IMG/VR virus record: IMGVR_UViG_3300022686_000028
Span: 1-36,702 of that record
From: a virus
Reading direction: 5' to 3' (one strand)
Length of the DNA stretch: 36,702 nucleotides
Below, piece after piece: positions 1 through 8,117 of this stretch. The translations under genes and the position numbers were made by a program. The notes below the pieces were generated by a model, which saw only the letters and a list, made by a program, of their open reading frames with translations, had not been told where the DNA came from and made no database searches. How positions within the stretch are numbered: position 1 is the stretch's first letter; every line of letters begins with the position of its first letter.

Positions 1-114
1 GGCCACCAGATCGCGAAGGCAGCAGGGTAGATACGGCCGACATTCATCACTAGGCAAACAACAGCAGAGATCCTCGTCGATTGTGTGGCCGGGTTGGTGG
101 TATTTCCAGACCAT
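1..114 (-). CDS. Cys-rich tail-tip protein, 5' part only (runs off left edge)
   Basis: An ATG at 114 opens a frame that stays open to the window edge, giving 38 codons. It lies just past the TAG of the preceding gene (TAGTGATG arrangement), which suggests translational coupling. The visible part is unusually rich in cysteine, with a CCC triplet and a CC pair. It continues the tail-tip block. I do not recognise a family from so short a fragment, and the rest lies outside the window. Confidence 0.55.
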   Translation of the reverse strand, partial: MVWKYHQPGHTIDEDLCCCLPSDECRPYLPCCLRDLVA

Positions 115-116
115 CA

Positions 117-1049
117 CTACCCCGCCCGATATGCCATGGGAAATCCGTACAGCCCGAGCCTGGTGATCGGTGGAACTCCAGGACCAGGTTGCGGGCCGCC
201 CTCTGGGCAACACTCTACGTCGATTAGGAAGCCGCCTCGAGCGCGTTTGTATTGCACACGCGTTCCCGCGTCGATCCGGTCGCACTGATTCCAGACTTCG
301 ATCCGCCGAGGCGAAAGATCGGGCAGCAGGCTGGCGACGTAACAGCCAGCGCCGTCCAGTTCCTCAACTTCGAGAAACGTTGGTCCACCGGCGCACGCCA
401 GAGTGCCGGCCGGCGCATCAGTTTCGAGCGTTCCAACGCCGCCAGAATCTTCGAATGGCAACGTAGCCCATTCGCAATCGTGAGGGCTCATCCTGAAAAT
501 TGCAACGACGTCGCCCTCAATTACGTCGTAGTTGGCCAGGACATCCGCAATCGTGCGGGGCAGGCCGTCAGGTGCGGTAATCTCAAAGTCGCCAGTATCG
601 CCCTCGTCAATGTCCTCGAGCGCCTCAGCTACGTACTGGTCGGCTGGATGTTCGAAGATTGCCAGTTGCCCAGTATCGTCCAGGCGATTGATCCGCACGG
701 GGAACGTTTTTGCGTAGATCGGATCACAGGTAAAATTGAGCACTTCGAGCGGTCCCCGTGATCCGTCCAACGGACTATAGATCGGCGAGTCAAGTCCGGA
801 CGTAACGGTATACGCCACGACCTGGCCCTCACCCGGTGTCCAGTCGTCGCCGGCAACGGTTGCGGCCGGAATGTCATCGACAACGCGGCCGATGAATGCC
901 TTTTCGCGTATTGAATTTGCAAGTCGCCGCCGCAACTCGATAATGTCTCTTTCCTGTTTGCGTACCGTCAGCGATAGCTCGCTTATAGACTCGCGCAAAT
1001 AACGAAAGCCTGCCTCGTCGACTGTGAGCAATCGCACGTCGATTGGCAT
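117..1049 (-). CDS. Putative tail-tip / minor tail protein, 310 aa
   Basis: This is the second gene after the tape measure gene, where siphoviruses encode distal tail and baseplate proteins. Residues about 20-50 form a charged helix likely to be coiled coil (heptad-like L/I spacing around KQERDIIELRRRL). The rest looks beta-rich, with a Gly/Pro-rich C-terminal end. The ATG at 1049 directly follows the TAA of the upstream gene. Cysteines are frequent in the last third (CECCP-like spacing). No catalytic motif is recognised. The role is inferred from position. Confidence 0.65.
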   Translation of the reverse strand: MPIDVRLLTVDEAGFRYLRESISELSLTVRKQERDIIELRRRLANSIREKAFIGRVVDDIPAATVAGDDWTPGEGQVVAYTVTSGLDSPIYSPLDGSRGPLEVLNFTCDPIYAKTFPVRINRLDDTGQLAIFEHPADQYVAEALEDIDEGDTGDFEITAPDGLPRTIADVLANYDVIEGDVVAIFRMSPHDCEWATLPFEDSGGVGTLETDAPAGTLACAGGPTFLEVEELDGAGCYVASLLPDLSPRRIEVWNQCDRIDAGTRVQYKRARGGFLIDVECCPEGGPQPGPGVPPITRLGLYGFPMAYRAG

Positions 1050-2261
1050 TTACAAGAAGTCCCATAAGTGGACAGTTTGAGGACACCATCTCATAAAAAA
1101 CACGTCGGCCGGATCTCTTGAGATTATTGGCTGACCGTTGACGTCAAGCGGTACTGGTGTGGACACCGCGTAGCCGCTTTCGCCACTCTGTTGGATTGGT
1201 ACATTCGGCGCGCGGCCAGCAGGTGATATCTCGTCTGGCGAACTGCCGGCAGTGAACTTCCCGCCGAACCCGTCGTCGACTCCAGGCAATGCTAAGCGGT
1301 TGAGACCAGCGTTCTGAACGTCTTGGCACCAGCCGCACTCACGAACAAAGATCCCATAGTTTACTTCCCAATATCTGAACGTATCCTCGCCTGGGCAAGT
1401 TCTTGCACGCATCGTCCAATCAATTTCGATAAAGCCAGTTTCGGGTGCAATTGTAATTAGCGGATTCTGCCCCCAGCACGGATGCGACAATTGCACCTCT
1501 GTTTTGTTGAGGCTATCGCGCTTGCAGCGCACGTCGTTTGGATCGAACCCATCGAGGTGGTACCACCGCGTGTAAGAAACCTCGACGTCGCTCACCCGCT
1601 TTATAATTCCGGTGATCTTATCACCAGCGGTGTTGACAGGTGCAACGCATCCAAACATTCCATCGTTCACCGGGACGTCAATAATCGGATAACTGATCCC
1701 CGGCACCCTTGGAGCAATAGGCTTTAGGATCGAATCACCCTCAATCTCGAAATCCGGGCAGGCACAAGTGTCGACCGTGCAGAGCTGCTGCAGATCGCCA
1801 GCGCGATAGAGGCCGCCGAATATTGCCTTTTCCGCTTCGATGTTTCGCGGATTGCTCCGCTCACGGTATAGCGGACACCAATCTACCGGATCACAACTGG
1901 TTTCGCCTACCGGTGGTGGAGGCGGTTGCTGTCCTTGGATTTGTTCGTAATGTTCCGTGATAATGTAGCGATGCCGCTTACCGCCATCGATCGACTTGCC
2001 GCGGCCAACGTTGATCCTCTGCAGGATCGATCCACCATCTGGTTGCGTTACCGCCGACGTCGCAGCAACAGTGCCAGCTGGGATTCCCGGATACGGAGCG
2101 CCAGCAACATTTATACAATCCGATTCTACTTGGGCAGCTTCGATTAGAGCATTCGGATCGTACGGCGCATCGGTTGTGATTCGGTACCTGATAACATACT
2201 GGCGACTGGTTAGCTCTCGCGTACCTTCAACGTCGACTAGACAGCATTCGATAATCGTCAT
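1050..2261 (-). CDS. Conserved tail-associated protein after the tape measure gene, 403 aa
   Basis: The start ATG at 2261 overlaps the TGA of the tape measure gene by 4 nt (ATGA). The C-terminal third has a YWEVNYGIFVRECGW-like block, then a VPLDVNGQPI segment, and ends in a WDFL motif. This resembles a phage tail family that I associate with the position after the tape measure gene, in which a GW block precedes a 'PxxLDxxGQP' turn and a DFxxL end. The protein is Cys-rich (CDPVDWCP, CTVDTCACP), which suggests disulfides or metal binding in the assembled tail tip. The molecular function is unknown. Confidence 0.65.
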   Translation of the reverse strand: MTIIECCLVDVEGTRELTSRQYVIRYRITTDAPYDPNALIEAAQVESDCINVAGAPYPGIPAGTVAATSAVTQPDGGSILQRINVGRGKSIDGGKRHRYIITEHYEQIQGQQPPPPPVGETSCDPVDWCPLYRERSNPRNIEAEKAIFGGLYRAGDLQQLCTVDTCACPDFEIEGDSILKPIAPRVPGISYPIIDVPVNDGMFGCVAPVNTAGDKITGIIKRVSDVEVSYTRWYHLDGFDPNDVRCKRDSLNKTEVQLSHPCWGQNPLITIAPETGFIEIDWTMRARTCPGEDTFRYWEVNYGIFVRECGWCQDVQNAGLNRLALPGVDDGFGGKFTAGSSPDEISPAGRAPNVPIQQSGESGYAVSTPVPLDVNGQPIISRDPADVFFMRWCPQTVHLWDFL

Positions 2262-4141
2262 GGCAAAGTCACCTGCGCAATCGAAAGGTTGATGTCGTCG
2301 CCATCATCCTCTTGGGCAGCCAACAGATCACGCAACACCAGTTCGATTTGTGCCAGCAGTAGGTTACGGCGTTCATCCTCAGGCGCAACACGTCGCGAGG
2401 CGCCAGCGATCGCCGCGTCCAGACCCTGAATACGTTGGGCCAGTTCTCCGATGCTGCCACGCTCCGTGGCGGTTACAAACGACTGTTGCTGTCTGATCGT
2501 AGGCTGTTTTTTTGTGAGAGCAAGCGTTTCGTCTGCGAATTCGGTTTTCGCTTGCTGCAGCGCCCTCAAAATAAAATCCGCGGTGTCCTCACCAAACACT
2601 TCGATCCCTCGCAGCTTTGATATCTTTTCGAATTCCTCCCGAAACTTCTCCATCGGCGTCAACAACTGCTTGCGCATTATCTCAGCCTGCCGTTCCAGAA
2701 TCGTCACCTCATCGCCAAGAGTACCGCGTAACTTTTCCGCTGCTGTCTGCAATTCAGGAAATGCTAGATCTTCGTCGAAAAAGAATTCGAGGGCTTGCAG
2801 ATCAAGTTCTCGTTGCGCCTCCTCTGCAGCGTGCTTTGCTTGTGACGCTGCATTCCTTGCAATAAAATCGTCAAAATCAGGACGGCGCACGGGGGTATCT
2901 CGGATGTTCCCAAAAAGGATGTCCCAGGCCAGGTTTGTGCCAGTTACTGCATCGTCCAGAAAACCGATGGCTGCAGAAAAAGCATTGATGCTCGCGATCT
3001 TGGTTGGCTCGAACGTCTTCGAAACGTTGATCCCTAGCTTGTCCCACGATGCGCTTAACGTGTTGGTTGCCACGTCCAGCTCAGTCAGCTGGCGTTTAGA
3101 AACAAGATCGACGAAATCTCCGGCATTACGCAAAGCTGTTTCGAACTCTCGTATTTTTTCGGACGTCCCGATGAGTGCCTGTAATGAAGCGACAGACTTA
3201 TCAGAAAAGCCGAGATCTAGAAGCAGCTTCTTTTTCTGCAAATCAGAGGACAGTTGTGAAAAACGATCCTCGATATCGCCAATGATATTCGCGAACCCGG
3301 CGAAATTGTCTTGCGCATTGAAGACGGTTATTCCGGCTTCCTCAAACGCCTTTTTGTTTTGGATCGCCTTTGTCGTAAGATCACGCAGGACAATCGCGAG
3401 CTGCGTTCCGGCCAGGGAATCCTTAACACCTTGATCCGCAAATGCAGCTAGGACGGCAACACCCTCTTCAATTTCGATGTTAAACGCACGCAGTGCTGGA
3501 CCCGCCTTAGTTGTCAACGCCGTGGAGAATTGCTGAACTGATGCATTCGCCAGCGTGTTCGCACGTACAAGGACATCGCCGACTCGTTCGAGCTGTGCCA
3601 GGTTTTCAAGAGGATCGATGCGAACCAGGCCAAGGGCGCTTTGTGCGTCCGTAACCAAATCAACAGCCGTCGCCAAATCGAACGCACCGGCCTGAGCAAA
3701 GCGAGAAACGAACCCGATCGATTCAAGTTGCTGTTCCGCAGTCTGGCCGGCAGATGCTAAGAAAAAGAATCCGCGGGAAATCTCCTCCGCACTGGCCCGC
3801 ACGGTGAAGCTTGTTTCAATTGCCGCTCGTTTTAGTGATTCGGTAAGCGTTCCGGTAAGTGTCGTTTGGATGGCAACACTTTCAGCAAACGTTCGATTGA
3901 ACTGCTCGCCGGTTGCAATAAGATCGCTTAGAGAGCTCGTAATGAGTCGAACGCCCGCGGCCACACCCAGGCCGGTGGTAAGCGTCCGCAGGCTTCCAAA
4001 TGCAGTCGCAAGTCCAGTGCTGGTTTGCTTTCCAGTCCGGTTTAAGCTTCGTAGCGCCGCCTCATTTTGTTTGAGATCAACCCGCAGCGCTTTCCCGTTG
4101 CCAACGATCGAAACATTCAAACGAGCGATGTTCGTGGCCAT
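2258..4141 (-). CDS. Tail tape measure protein, 627 aa
   Basis: The protein sets tail length and is the chaperone client during siphovirus tail assembly. Residues about 90-300 match the PhageMin_Tail / TIGR01760 type: the SAEEISRGFFFLASAGQ block, then long Ala/Leu helices with SVQQF and ALTTKAGPALRAF segments. A hydrophobic stretch lies near residues 57-80, and the C-terminal half is predominantly helical and coiled. At 627 aa it is short for the family. The usual rule of about 0.15 nm per residue implies a tail near 90-95 nm. It directly follows the frameshifted chaperone genes, as expected. The start at 4141 has no clear Shine-Dalgarno sequence, so coupling to the chaperone stop at 4148 is likely. 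Confidence 0.9.
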   Translation of the reverse strand: MATNIARLNVSIVGNGKALRVDLKQNEAALRSLNRTGKQTSTGLATAFGSLRTLTTGLGVAAGVRLITSSLSDLIATGEQFNRTFAESVAIQTTLTGTLTESLKRAAIETSFTVRASAEEISRGFFFLASAGQTAEQQLESIGFVSRFAQAGAFDLATAVDLVTDAQSALGLVRIDPLENLAQLERVGDVLVRANTLANASVQQFSTALTTKAGPALRAFNIEIEEGVAVLAAFADQGVKDSLAGTQLAIVLRDLTTKAIQNKKAFEEAGITVFNAQDNFAGFANIIGDIEDRFSQLSSDLQKKKLLLDLGFSDKSVASLQALIGTSEKIREFETALRNAGDFVDLVSKRQLTELDVATNTLSASWDKLGINVSKTFEPTKIASINAFSAAIGFLDDAVTGTNLAWDILFGNIRDTPVRRPDFDDFIARNAASQAKHAAEEAQRELDLQALEFFFDEDLAFPELQTAAEKLRGTLGDEVTILERQAEIMRKQLLTPMEKFREEFEKISKLRGIEVFGEDTADFILRALQQAKTEFADETLALTKKQPTIRQQQSFVTATERGSIGELAQRIQGLDAAIAGASRRVAPEDERRNLLLAQIELVLRDLLAAQEDDGDDINLSIAQVTLP

Positions 4142-4147
4142 GGTTTA

Positions 4148-4953
4148 TCATAGCGTTTTGTTTGTTTTGTGTTTCCAGCTTTCCGGATAACCGTCCGGAA
4201 ATCTGGCTTTGTTTTCAGCCTTTGCAGCCGCGGCAATCTCTTGCCATTCGTCGTCAGAAACTAACTCGTCGCCGCCGTTGAATTCCTTCATCATCTCCGA
4301 GAGCCGCACCTCTTTTGACCATGGTGTTAGAGCTGCTGCGACCATCAACATGATTCTCTGGTCGGCTCTCGCCTGGCCGAGTTTTGCTAGTTTGTCTCGC
4401 CAGTCGCGCAGCCAACGGGGAGTCATGCAACGATGTAACAACGCCGGATGCACCAACGGGTAACCGAATGCCAGACATAGTTCGTAGTCCGATTCTAAGT
4501 AGGGTTTTCAGGTTCGTTTTCACCTCGTACGAACGCGGTGATGTCATCTGCTACGCGGGATAGCAAACCGCCAGGCCATTGCCGAACGAAGTCCTCGTGA
4601 CCCTTGAACAACAGCTCGCCGTTTCCGTTTGTCACCGCCGAGCAGATGACATCGGCACAATTCTCGAACCATGCTCCACGATCTTCCGCAGAGAATTTCA
4701 GGTAAGAAAACCTTGGCCATTCCTCTTGCGGTTTCGCGAGCGTCTCGTCTGGCAACAATGCCTTGTCGGCCTCGCAATCGAAATCGATCTGCGCGCGTCC
4801 GATCAGCTCCCGCCGCCGGCAGTCGATCGGTTCGAAGTCAACGGCCGCCGGTTCACGAATTGTAAGCTTCCCAATTTCGCCGCAGTCAATTTCGGTTGTC
4901 TCGACCGAGGCCAGGAAAGCTTTTTCGAATTCTTCAAAGCTGGTGATTGCCAT
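4148..4953 (-). CDS. Tail assembly chaperone, -1 frameshift product (GT-type), about 268 aa
   Basis: The 152-aa upstream frame (4495-4953) ends in TAG. The -1 frame is open from 4507 to the TGA at 4148. Slippage at the heptamer AAACCCT would join residue 151 to YLESDYELCLAFGYP and then the remaining 102 residues. That extension fits the DUF4035 / lambda T-type pattern (E-L-C-L-A-x-G-x-P, then LRDW and ARADQR). The fusion carries the part thought to bind the tape measure protein, which is encoded next. A separate start for the downstream part (TTG at 4456) would remove the conserved YELCLAFG segment, which argues for frameshifting. The sequence is seen directly; use of the frameshift is inferred from conservation of this arrangement in lambda-like and HK97-like phages. 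Confidence 0.8.
4495..4953 (-). CDS. Tail assembly chaperone, unshifted product (G-type), 152 aa
   Basis: The gene lies between the tail tube gene and the tape measure gene, the fixed place for the G chaperone in siphoviruses. The N-terminus reads MAITSFEEFEKAFLASVETTEI, followed by IGKLTIREP and an acidic body, like other phage tail assembly chaperones. Its stop TAG (4495-4497) lies 3 nt beyond the slippery heptamer, so most ribosomes would end here and a minority would shift into the T-type extension. The upstream Shine-Dalgarno sequence is weak. Confidence 0.8.
   Translation of the reverse strand: MAITSFEEFEKAFLASVETTEIDCGEIGKLTIREPAAVDFEPIDCRRRELIGRAQIDFDCEADKALLPDETLAKPQEEWPRFSYLKFSAEDRGAWFENCADVICSAVTNGNGELLFKGHEDFVRQWPGGLLSRVADDITAFVRGENEPENPT
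4501..4507 (-). promoter_or_regulatory. -1 ribosomal frameshift slippery heptamer AAACCCT
   Basis: Read on the minus strand in the G frame as A AAC CCT, this is a perfect X XXY YYZ heptamer. After a -1 slip the P- and A-site tRNAs would re-pair on AAA and CCC. The -1 frame has a TGA at 4508-4510, immediately upstream, so the heptamer is the only place where the switch can enter the T frame. The TAG of the zero frame lies one codon after it. Confidence 0.8.
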
Positions 4954-4963
4954 AGATTTTTGC

Positions 4964-5485
4964 TTACGCTACCTCGCGGCAAGTAGAGCAACTGAAATTC
5001 GCACCGGTTGGAACTGCTGCGCTCGTGCGGTAAATCTTTGACGTGCGCAATAGTGTAACTGGCGTCCTCATAAACGTGTTGCGTTCGACATTGTCGGGCG
5101 CCAGCGTCTGGATCTTGCCATAAAAGTAATGCCGTGAACCATCCGGGTACGTGAACTTGAACGCCAGACAAGCTCCAGCTGCCGCCCAGTCCTCAAGCAA
5201 TTGATACTCGGTATCTGCTGGATCAAATGGCGGTGTGAAACTCGGGTTGTCGGCTTGCAAGTCGCCGAGGTCTACCGTCGGCTGGTCGGTGTCTTCAAGG
5301 CATTGCTCGCCCGTGATAGTGTCCCAAGCTGTCGACGGTGGCTTGACGTCGAAATGACATCCAAGCGTCACCCAGTCGCCGGGCTCGCCGAGGTCAGTAG
5401 TTACAAGTGGAGGTGGCCCGCCACCGTCATCGGTACACGGCTGAACGTGAACCGTGGTCCCTTTTCCTAGTCTTCGTTCTGCCAT
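4964..5485 (-). CDS. Major tail tube protein, 173 aa
   Basis: The gene directly precedes the chaperone pair, as the gpV-like tube gene does in siphoviruses. The protein is about the expected size and beta-rich, with a YQLLEDWAAAGACLAFKFTYPDGS core. That core resembles tail tube proteins, in which a helix is followed by a strand carrying F-x-Y/F-P-D-G. The start ATG at 5485 has TGGAG about 9 nt upstream, overlapping the TAA region of the preceding gene. It carries a Cys pair at the C-terminus (CSTC). The assignment rests on size, position and the helix-strand signature. Confidence 0.75.
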   Translation of the reverse strand: MAERRLGKGTTVHVQPCTDDGGGPPPLVTTDLGEPGDWVTLGCHFDVKPPSTAWDTITGEQCLEDTDQPTVDLGDLQADNPSFTPPFDPADTEYQLLEDWAAAGACLAFKFTYPDGSRHYFYGKIQTLAPDNVERNTFMRTPVTLLRTSKIYRTSAAVPTGANFSCSTCREVA

Positions 5486-5488
5486 GAT

Positions 5489-5977
5489 TTAACTCCAATC
5501 TGGGTAAACTTCGATTTGAAACGCCTGGCCGTGCAACCCGTAGTCGCCGGCGATCCCTTGCGGAATGTAGTCGTCGTCCTGATTCTCGATCAACATATCG
5601 GCGACCTTGATCAACCCCAGATCACCGGTAAAGCTTTCGATCATCGCGGAGAATTCGTTTTCGAGAATTTCGCCGTCGGCAGGATCCTCGCTCCAAATCT
5701 CTATGTCGAGTGTCACGACATGGGGTTTTGGATCGTAGCTTTCGAGGCATCGATCACGAGACGATCCAGACTGACGGAACCAAACATAAGGCTTGATACC
5801 CTGGTCACATTGTTGTGGCGAGAATTCCGGCGCATGCTGATAGTGGATGCGATCGCCGATCACGTCCTGGATGTTCGCCCGCGCGATGTCGCGCTCGAGC
5901 TCACCAGTCGGATCGACCGACAGTACAAATGATCGGAACGCAACTGGAATCGAATATTGTTCTAGGATTTCTGGCAT
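5489..5977 (-). CDS. Tail terminator / tail completion protein, 162 aa
   Basis: The gene lies between the gp10-like gene and the tube gene, where HK97-type phages encode the protein that caps the tail tube. The sequence has an N-terminal helix, a DIEIWSEDP strand and an ENEFSAMIESF helix followed by a long edge strand. This fits the small alpha/beta fold of gpU-like terminators, although no diagnostic motif is visible. I chose ATG 5977. A GTG at 6010 would add 11 residues and lengthen the overlap with the 52-aa gene. Neither start has a strong Shine-Dalgarno sequence, and coupling is likely. Confidence 0.6.
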   Translation of the reverse strand: MPEILEQYSIPVAFRSFVLSVDPTGELERDIARANIQDVIGDRIHYQHAPEFSPQQCDQGIKPYVWFRQSGSSRDRCLESYDPKPHVVTLDIEIWSEDPADGEILENEFSAMIESFTGDLGLIKVADMLIENQDDDYIPQGIAGDYGLHGQAFQIEVYPDWS

Positions 5978-6120
5978 TCTGTCATCAGTAATTCGCTGAA
6001 CCGTTCGCACCAGTCACAGCCGCAGCCGTCAATGAATGGCTTGACTCGTCGTCGCGTGCAATCCTTTGGCTGCGATTTGATCAGTTCATCGTAACGTTGT
6101 TTCCACTCTTCCAGTGTCAT
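5962..6120 (-). CDS. Small Cys-rich protein, 52 aa
   Basis: This short frame fills the only gap in the head-tail connector block. Its ATG at 6120 overlaps the TGA of the gp10-like gene by 4 nt, and its TAG at 5962 overlaps the start of the tail terminator gene. The N-terminus is a charged helix (MTLEEWKQRYDELIK). The centre has CGCDWC, which could bind metal or form disulfides. The end-to-end overlaps on both sides are the main evidence that it is translated. The function is unknown. Confidence 0.55.
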   Translation of the reverse strand: MTLEEWKQRYDELIKSQPKDCTRRRVKPFIDGCGCDWCERFSELLMTECQKS

Positions 6121-6644
6121 CGCGTAGCCTCCGCGAGGACACGTTTTTGGTATCGTTTGGCCATGGCAGCATTAGCAGCCACTCGCGATTTGGCGATCGC
6201 CTTTGATCGAATGTTAGCCGGCCGCGAGCCAGGATGTACCTGTGGACCAACCGGCGCTAGCACGCGGCGCCCGTTAACCGATATAAGCCTGTGTGCTTTC
6301 GGCTGCATGTGCGGCCGTGTTCCCTCGTTCAGCAGGTGCCAGTAATTTGCCGGTACGATCTTTTTTCCACTGCGCGAATAATACACGCCACTATGACCGC
6401 GCCTCACTCCGATCACAGCCAAAATGTTGCCGGACGGGTAGATCTTCACCTTCCAGTTGATCGCATCGAACGCCGAACCCGTTCGGTTATGTGATCGCAT
6501 TTCTGCCCGCAAAGCTTTACGTATGACCGTGGCACCAGCACCCACCGTGGATCGAATCGCCGCCTTGTTGCGCTTCGGATCCTCGATTCTGCCGAGTTTG
6601 TTTTGCAGCTCGGCAATCCCGGTAACTGTTACACTAGCTGCCAC
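6117..6644 (-). CDS. HK97 gp10-like head-tail / tail completion protein, 175 aa
   Basis: The sequence has the HK97 gp10 family layout: VTVTGIAELQNKLGRI at the N-terminus, a basic helix with RSTVGAGATVIRKALRAEM, then YWHLLNEGTRPH, a typical loop of the family, and a basic C-terminal helix. Members join the head stopper to the tail. I chose GTG 6644 because GAGGAG lies 10 nt upstream. An ATG at 6695 would add 17 residues that lie entirely inside the upstream gene. It overlaps that gene's end by 11 nt and the 52-aa gene by 4 nt. Confidence 0.8.
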   Translation of the reverse strand: MAASVTVTGIAELQNKLGRIEDPKRNKAAIRSTVGAGATVIRKALRAEMRSHNRTGSAFDAINWKVKIYPSGNILAVIGVRRGHSGVYYSRSGKKIVPANYWHLLNEGTRPHMQPKAHRLISVNGRRVLAPVGPQVHPGSRPANIRSKAIAKSRVAANAAMAKRYQKRVLAEATR

Positions 6645-7011
6645 TTGATACGATCTCCTCGCACGTACAGATGTGCTTACGATCCGCCATGTCAACGTTA
6701 TTGAGGTGGCCGATTTCTAGCACGCGTTCATTTTTCGCCACAACGAACCGGTGGCGCAAAGTCAGGAACGGTATAAATGGAATCGTCACGCGGTGCGTTG
6801 CAGTCGGAAAAAGTTTTCTGGCAAATTCCAGCTCGCGCCCCGTGATCGTTTCGACTCGCCCGTTTACAAACGAGGTCCGCCCGTCGCACTTAACCGGCAC
6901 AAATTCTTTTTTCGGTGTGCCGAATTGATCGTCGGTCGAATCAACCTGTACCTCGATGCGCAATTTGATCTGCCGTTGCGTGGGATCGATGATTGTGTTT
7001 TGACTAGCCAT
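6634..7011 (-). CDS. Head closure / head-tail stopper protein, 125 aa
   Basis: The protein matches the small beta-barrel head-tail adaptor family (PF05521, SPP1 gp16-like) in size and pattern. A basic N-terminal strand (QIKLRIEVQVDSTDDQFG) leads to a GRELEFARKLFPTATHRVTIPF segment and a hydrophobic strand pair ending in ERVLEIGHLNNVDMADRKHICTC. The R/H-x-V-x-I-P-F and 'leIg.innvd' features are typical of the family. I chose ATG 7011. A GTG at 7020 is a close alternative. It overlaps the connector gene by 8 nt. Confidence 0.78.
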   Translation of the reverse strand: MASQNTIIDPTQRQIKLRIEVQVDSTDDQFGTPKKEFVPVKCDGRTSFVNGRVETITGRELEFARKLFPTATHRVTIPFIPFLTLRHRFVVAKNERVLEIGHLNNVDMADRKHICTCEEIVSSGS

Positions 7012-7597
7012 AGTGACCACACGATCGCAGGTTCGACTGCTGATCTAGCAACTGATCTGCCGCTTCTTTGGATACAATGCTGAGCGTTATCAGGTAGTCC
7101 GCAAATTTCAGTAACCCCTCACGCAACGTCGCCGGCACGTCGCCGAATTCCTGGTAGCCCGCTTCATACGTCAGCCTAATCTTTTTGGCGCAACCAGAAA
7201 CTCGCTCGCAGTACCATTTGTCGGCGATCGGCCAGCAGTCGCACGGATAGATCAACATTCCCGTGTCCGATTCCTGGATTCGAAAGTCCTCCTCTGCAAC
7301 CCTCGCCCAATCGTCGCAGTCCTCAGAATGGACAAATTCGGTAAGGCACAACGTCGGCGGCCTGGGCAGTTCGATCGGCTCGCACTTGTCCGGCCAACCC
7401 GTGCGAATATACTCCCAGGTCGTTTGCTGCAACGTGATCGATAGACGATCTTCCGCGTAAGCGATCACCGCCGGGATCACTTGCGATTCGATGCGCCGAT
7501 CACGCTGATCGTCGGGCCAGCCTAACCCTAGAGCGTCTTTGACGTGGTCCAGGGTTAGCAGCTGGCGTTCGGTAGTCGCAACTCGCCGTAGTTGCAT
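7004..7597 (-). CDS. gp6-like head-tail connector, 197 aa
   Basis: The N-terminal LLTLDHVKDALGLGWPDDQRDRRIESQVIPAV block, followed by AYAEDRLSITL, is the classic start of the HK97 gp6 / SPP1 gp15 connector family, which forms a ring under the portal. A later KIRLTYEAGY segment also fits, where members have a strand reading 'v.vtYtaGy'. The C-terminal helix (LKFADYLITLS) follows as expected. The start ATG at 7597 is preceded by AGGGAGG. The gene lies between the capsid block and the stopper gene, its usual place. Confidence 0.8.
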   Translation of the reverse strand: MQLRRVATTERQLLTLDHVKDALGLGWPDDQRDRRIESQVIPAVIAYAEDRLSITLQQTTWEYIRTGWPDKCEPIELPRPPTLCLTEFVHSEDCDDWARVAEEDFRIQESDTGMLIYPCDCWPIADKWYCERVSGCAKKIRLTYEAGYQEFGDVPATLREGLLKFADYLITLSIVSKEAADQLLDQQSNLRSCGHYG

Positions 7598-7606
7598 GAG
7601 ACCTCC

Positions 7607-8062
7607 CTAACAGTCGGTTGGAATCATGCACTCGATCGACTGGAGCTGTAACCCGTCGGGAACCAGTGGCTTGTTCGTGCCAACTCCTGGCGCACGGCAG
7701 TTCTGTTTGATCACGACAACCTCAACAAATTCGGACGTCGAAACGCCGGCCAGCGAAAACTGGAAATATCGCTTGGCTGGTTTGAATTCCAGCACGCGAA
7801 CAAGCTTCGAGGCCGCCGGGTTATTCAGGGGATAAAGGAACGGAGTTCGCGTAGTTGCGATCTGATCGCTACCGTCCGCTAAATCGCCATCGCTCAAAGT
7901 CTCAACAACGGCGTCCGCCGTCGCGGCGTCCTCGAAAATCATGGCGACCTGCACACTCTGGCAGCCGTCGGCGCTAAAAACGTTTGTTAGCGTCGGATCG
8001 GCCGCGAGTACAACTCGCTGGTGCTCCCACAGCTGGTAGTCGAGTTTGATATCAGTTGGCAT
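7607..8062 (-). CDS. Capsid-region structural protein, 151 aa
   Basis: The gene follows the major capsid gene and precedes the connector. The sequence is beta-rich with a FKPAKRYFQFSL segment. Proteins between capsid and connector in other siphoviruses often have a 'Y.g.KRYlR' strand of this sort and are virion or decoration proteins of uncertain role. The start ATG at 8062 has AGGATC upstream, and the stop TAG runs into the AGGGAGG of the next gene. Attribution to the virion is inferred. Confidence 0.55.
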   Translation of the reverse strand: MPTDIKLDYQLWEHQRVVLAADPTLTNVFSADGCQSVQVAMIFEDAATADAVVETLSDGDLADGSDQIATTRTPFLYPLNNPAASKLVRVLEFKPAKRYFQFSLAGVSTSEFVEVVVIKQNCRAPGVGTNKPLVPDGLQLQSIECMIPTDC

Positions 8063-8117
8063 TTTTTTGATCCTCGTTTTGTGTTTCGAAAATTAGTTAG
8101 TGACAAATTCGCTCGAC

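Noticed and set aside
2451-3434. Plus-strand open frame of 327 codons opposite the tape measure gene
   Set aside because: Ser/Cys/Phe-rich shadow composition. The minus strand encodes a recognisable tape measure protein.
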